Source: Pseudophaeobacter profundi
Lineage (GTDB): Bacteria > Pseudomonadota > Alphaproteobacteria > Rhodobacterales > Rhodobacteraceae
Length of the DNA: 64,000 nucleotides
Reading direction: 5' to 3'
NCBI RefSeq assembly: GCF_029697505.1
Contig: NZ_JARJEF010000002.1
Coordinates: 186,001-250,000, forward strand
Shown piece by piece: positions 62,799 through 64,000 of this stretch (its first letter is position 1; each line of letters opens with the position of its first letter). The notes under the pieces were generated by a model that had not been told where the DNA came from, did no database searches, and saw nothing but the letters and a program-made list of their open reading frames with translations. A program made the translations under genes and the position numbers.

Positions 62799-63457
62799 CC
62801 ACCGCCTATTCCGACAGCCGCCAAACCCGTCAGACCATCATTGATGCCTGCCTGCAGATGGATGCAACCGGGGTGAATCAGGGGGTGTCCGGCAACATCT
62901 CTGTGCGTCTGGATGACGGCTTTCTGATCACGCCTTCGGGGGTGGACTATGCCAAGATGCACCCCGACATGTTGGTGCGCCTGCCGCTCGACGATGGGGC
63001 CGCGATGCCGGGCCAGATGAAACCATCGTCCGAATGGCGGTTTCATCGCGATATCCTACGCGCCAAGCCTGCGGTGATGGCGGTTGTTCACGCCCATCCG
63101 GTGCATTGCACTGCCCTGGCAATGAACCACCAAAGCATCCCGGCCTGCCACTATATGGTTGCGGCCTTTGGCGGCGATGATGTGCCACTGGCAGGCTATG
63201 CCCTGTTTGGTAGCGCTGCCCTTTCTGCGCTGGTGGTTACGGCGCTGCAGGATCGCGCGGGCTGTCTGATGGCCAATCACGGTGCCGTCGTCACCGGCGA
63301 TACCCTGGAACGAGCGCTCTGGCGGATGACCGAACTGGAAACCCTGGCCAAGGGCTATACCACCGCGCTGAGCATCGGCACACCCAAGGTCCTGGGAGCG
63401 CAAGAAATGGCCGAGGTAAAGCAGGCCTTTGCTGACTATGGCCTAAAGACCACATAA
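62795..63457 (+). CDS. Class II aldolase, candidate methylthioribulose-1-phosphate aldolase
   Basis: A 220-residue class II aldolase/adducin-family protein. The zinc ligands are in VHAHPVHC and the following MANHGAVVTGDT, with Glu in KPSSEWRFHRDI. Coupled to mtnA, it fits the Ald2 type of the DHAP shunt, splitting methylthioribulose-1-phosphate into dihydroxyacetone phosphate and methylthioacetaldehyde. A dehydratase of the MtnB type is the alternative; MtnB is in the same superfamily. Confidence 0.85.
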   Translation: MTTAYSDSRQTRQTIIDACLQMDATGVNQGVSGNISVRLDDGFLITPSGVDYAKMHPDMLVRLPLDDGAAMPGQMKPSSEWRFHRDILRAKPAVMAVVHAHPVHCTALAMNHQSIPACHYMVAAFGGDDVPLAGYALFGSAALSALVVTALQDRAGCLMANHGAVVTGDTLERALWRMTELETLAKGYTTALSIGTPKVLGAQEMAEVKQAFADYGLKTT

Positions 63458-64000
63458 CACCAACCGACAGCCCGGATCCTGCCGTACAATGCCTCTGCCC
63501 CCCATGGGTCCAGCCGTTCGCGACGACAGAGTAATTGGGCGATGCCTGATGGAAACGCCTGTAGTGCCCTCTGGGATTGATCAATCCTGAAATGGCCAAG
63601 ACCCGAAGAAAGCATCGGTCGGAATAAGGCCAGACACCAAGCCGGAGCCTAGCGCAGCAATCCGGCAGAATATGCGAAAGGCGCCGGGTTCAAGGATCAA
63701 TTGCGGTTCACGTCCGGGCCCCAGATCGGTCAGTACCGCATGGCAGTGCGGAAATTCAATCTGTGACAGGTCACAAAACGCTAGCCATGGTGCAGAAGTA
63801 TTGCCAGCGAGCATCGCAAAGAAGGTTCACAAGACAGTCAAAAACCGACGCGACAGAACATGAAGGAAAAGGTGATGGGGGAACTTGTGAGGAGGTTCTC
63901 AAGGGCTTGCATCAACTTAGCAACGCAAGAAGGCAAGTCGGAAAGCCCTATCAAAAGCCGCACAACATCGTCGCACCTAAGCGACCAAAAGGCGAACAAA
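63458..64000. other. Window end, no firmly supported gene
   Basis: About 540 bases. A 77-codon minus frame (63581-63814) has a fairly protein-like composition, and a plus frame from ATG 63860 (MKEKVMGELVRRFSRAC) stays open to the end of the window without a strong ribosome site. Neither is recognised; either could be a remnant or the start of a gene beyond the window. Confidence 0.4.

Overview
The window looks like chromosome of a Roseobacter-group alphaproteobacterium (Rhodobacterales). Evidence: a ChpT-type phosphotransferase of the CtrA pathway, an olsB-olsA ornithine-lipid pair, a periplasmic nitrate reductase (nap) operon, a TAXI-type TRAP transporter, an L21 protein with a C-terminal extension, a C1/tetrahydrofolate operon and a DUF6538-type integrase. 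I cannot name the species. Most of the window is GC-rich. A central block of about 10 kb, and above all two genes at 26065-29521, is clearly richer in A/T.

Layout. 1-341 is the end of a SulP anion transporter. 515-1282 is an isolated short-chain dehydrogenase. 10281 down to 1287 (minus strand) is a nine-gene acyl-CoA catabolic operon: two acyl-CoA dehydrogenases, SDR, nitronate monooxygenase, histidine phosphatase, APH-like kinase, enoyl-CoA hydratase, serine hydrolase and TesB. It diverges from a quinone oxidoreductase across an operator-like palindrome. 11587-24193 is core housekeeping: aroQ with an overlapping luxR-type regulator, rpsB-tsf, olsB-olsA, chpT, obgE-proB-proA, rplU-rpmA and a DUF2059 protein. 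24317-24406 is tRNA-Ser(CGA).

24387-34704 is an integrated, probably mobilizable genomic island. It is bounded by a 23-bp duplication of the tRNA 3' end. Just inside each end lies an identical 26-bp repeat, and a tyrosine recombinase gene sits at the right end. Its cargo is a PemK/MazF-like protein with an overlapping partner, two overlapping reverse-transcriptase genes, a noncoding stretch directly after them that contains (CA)5, a dense array of hairpins, a MobV-like relaxase and several small unknown genes. The two RTs plus the CA-repeat locus look like a defence-associated RT system of the type 3 (DRT3, UG3+UG8) kind. This is the most interesting content of the window.

34859-40627 is a LysR-controlled catabolic locus: an AA_synth-family protein, alpha/beta hydrolase, flavin reductase with an extra domain, luciferase-like monooxygenase and aldehyde dehydrogenase. 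45559 down to 40918 is napEFDABC. 48241 down to 45918 is a C1 operon: small virulence-factor-family protein, MetF-like reductase, and methyl-THF/corrinoid methyltransferase with an Arg/Gly tail. 48575-50486 is ppx/gppA and rlmE. 50813-56112 holds a small basic ORF, a BrkB/YihY membrane protein and an AttEFGH-like ABC export system. 60875 down to 56227 is a TAXI-TRAP transporter with a coupled universal stress protein. 61662-63457 is mtnA plus a class II aldolase, a pair that fits the methylthioadenosine/DHAP shunt, with a near-perfect FNR-type box far upstream. The last ~540 bases hold no gene I can support firmly.
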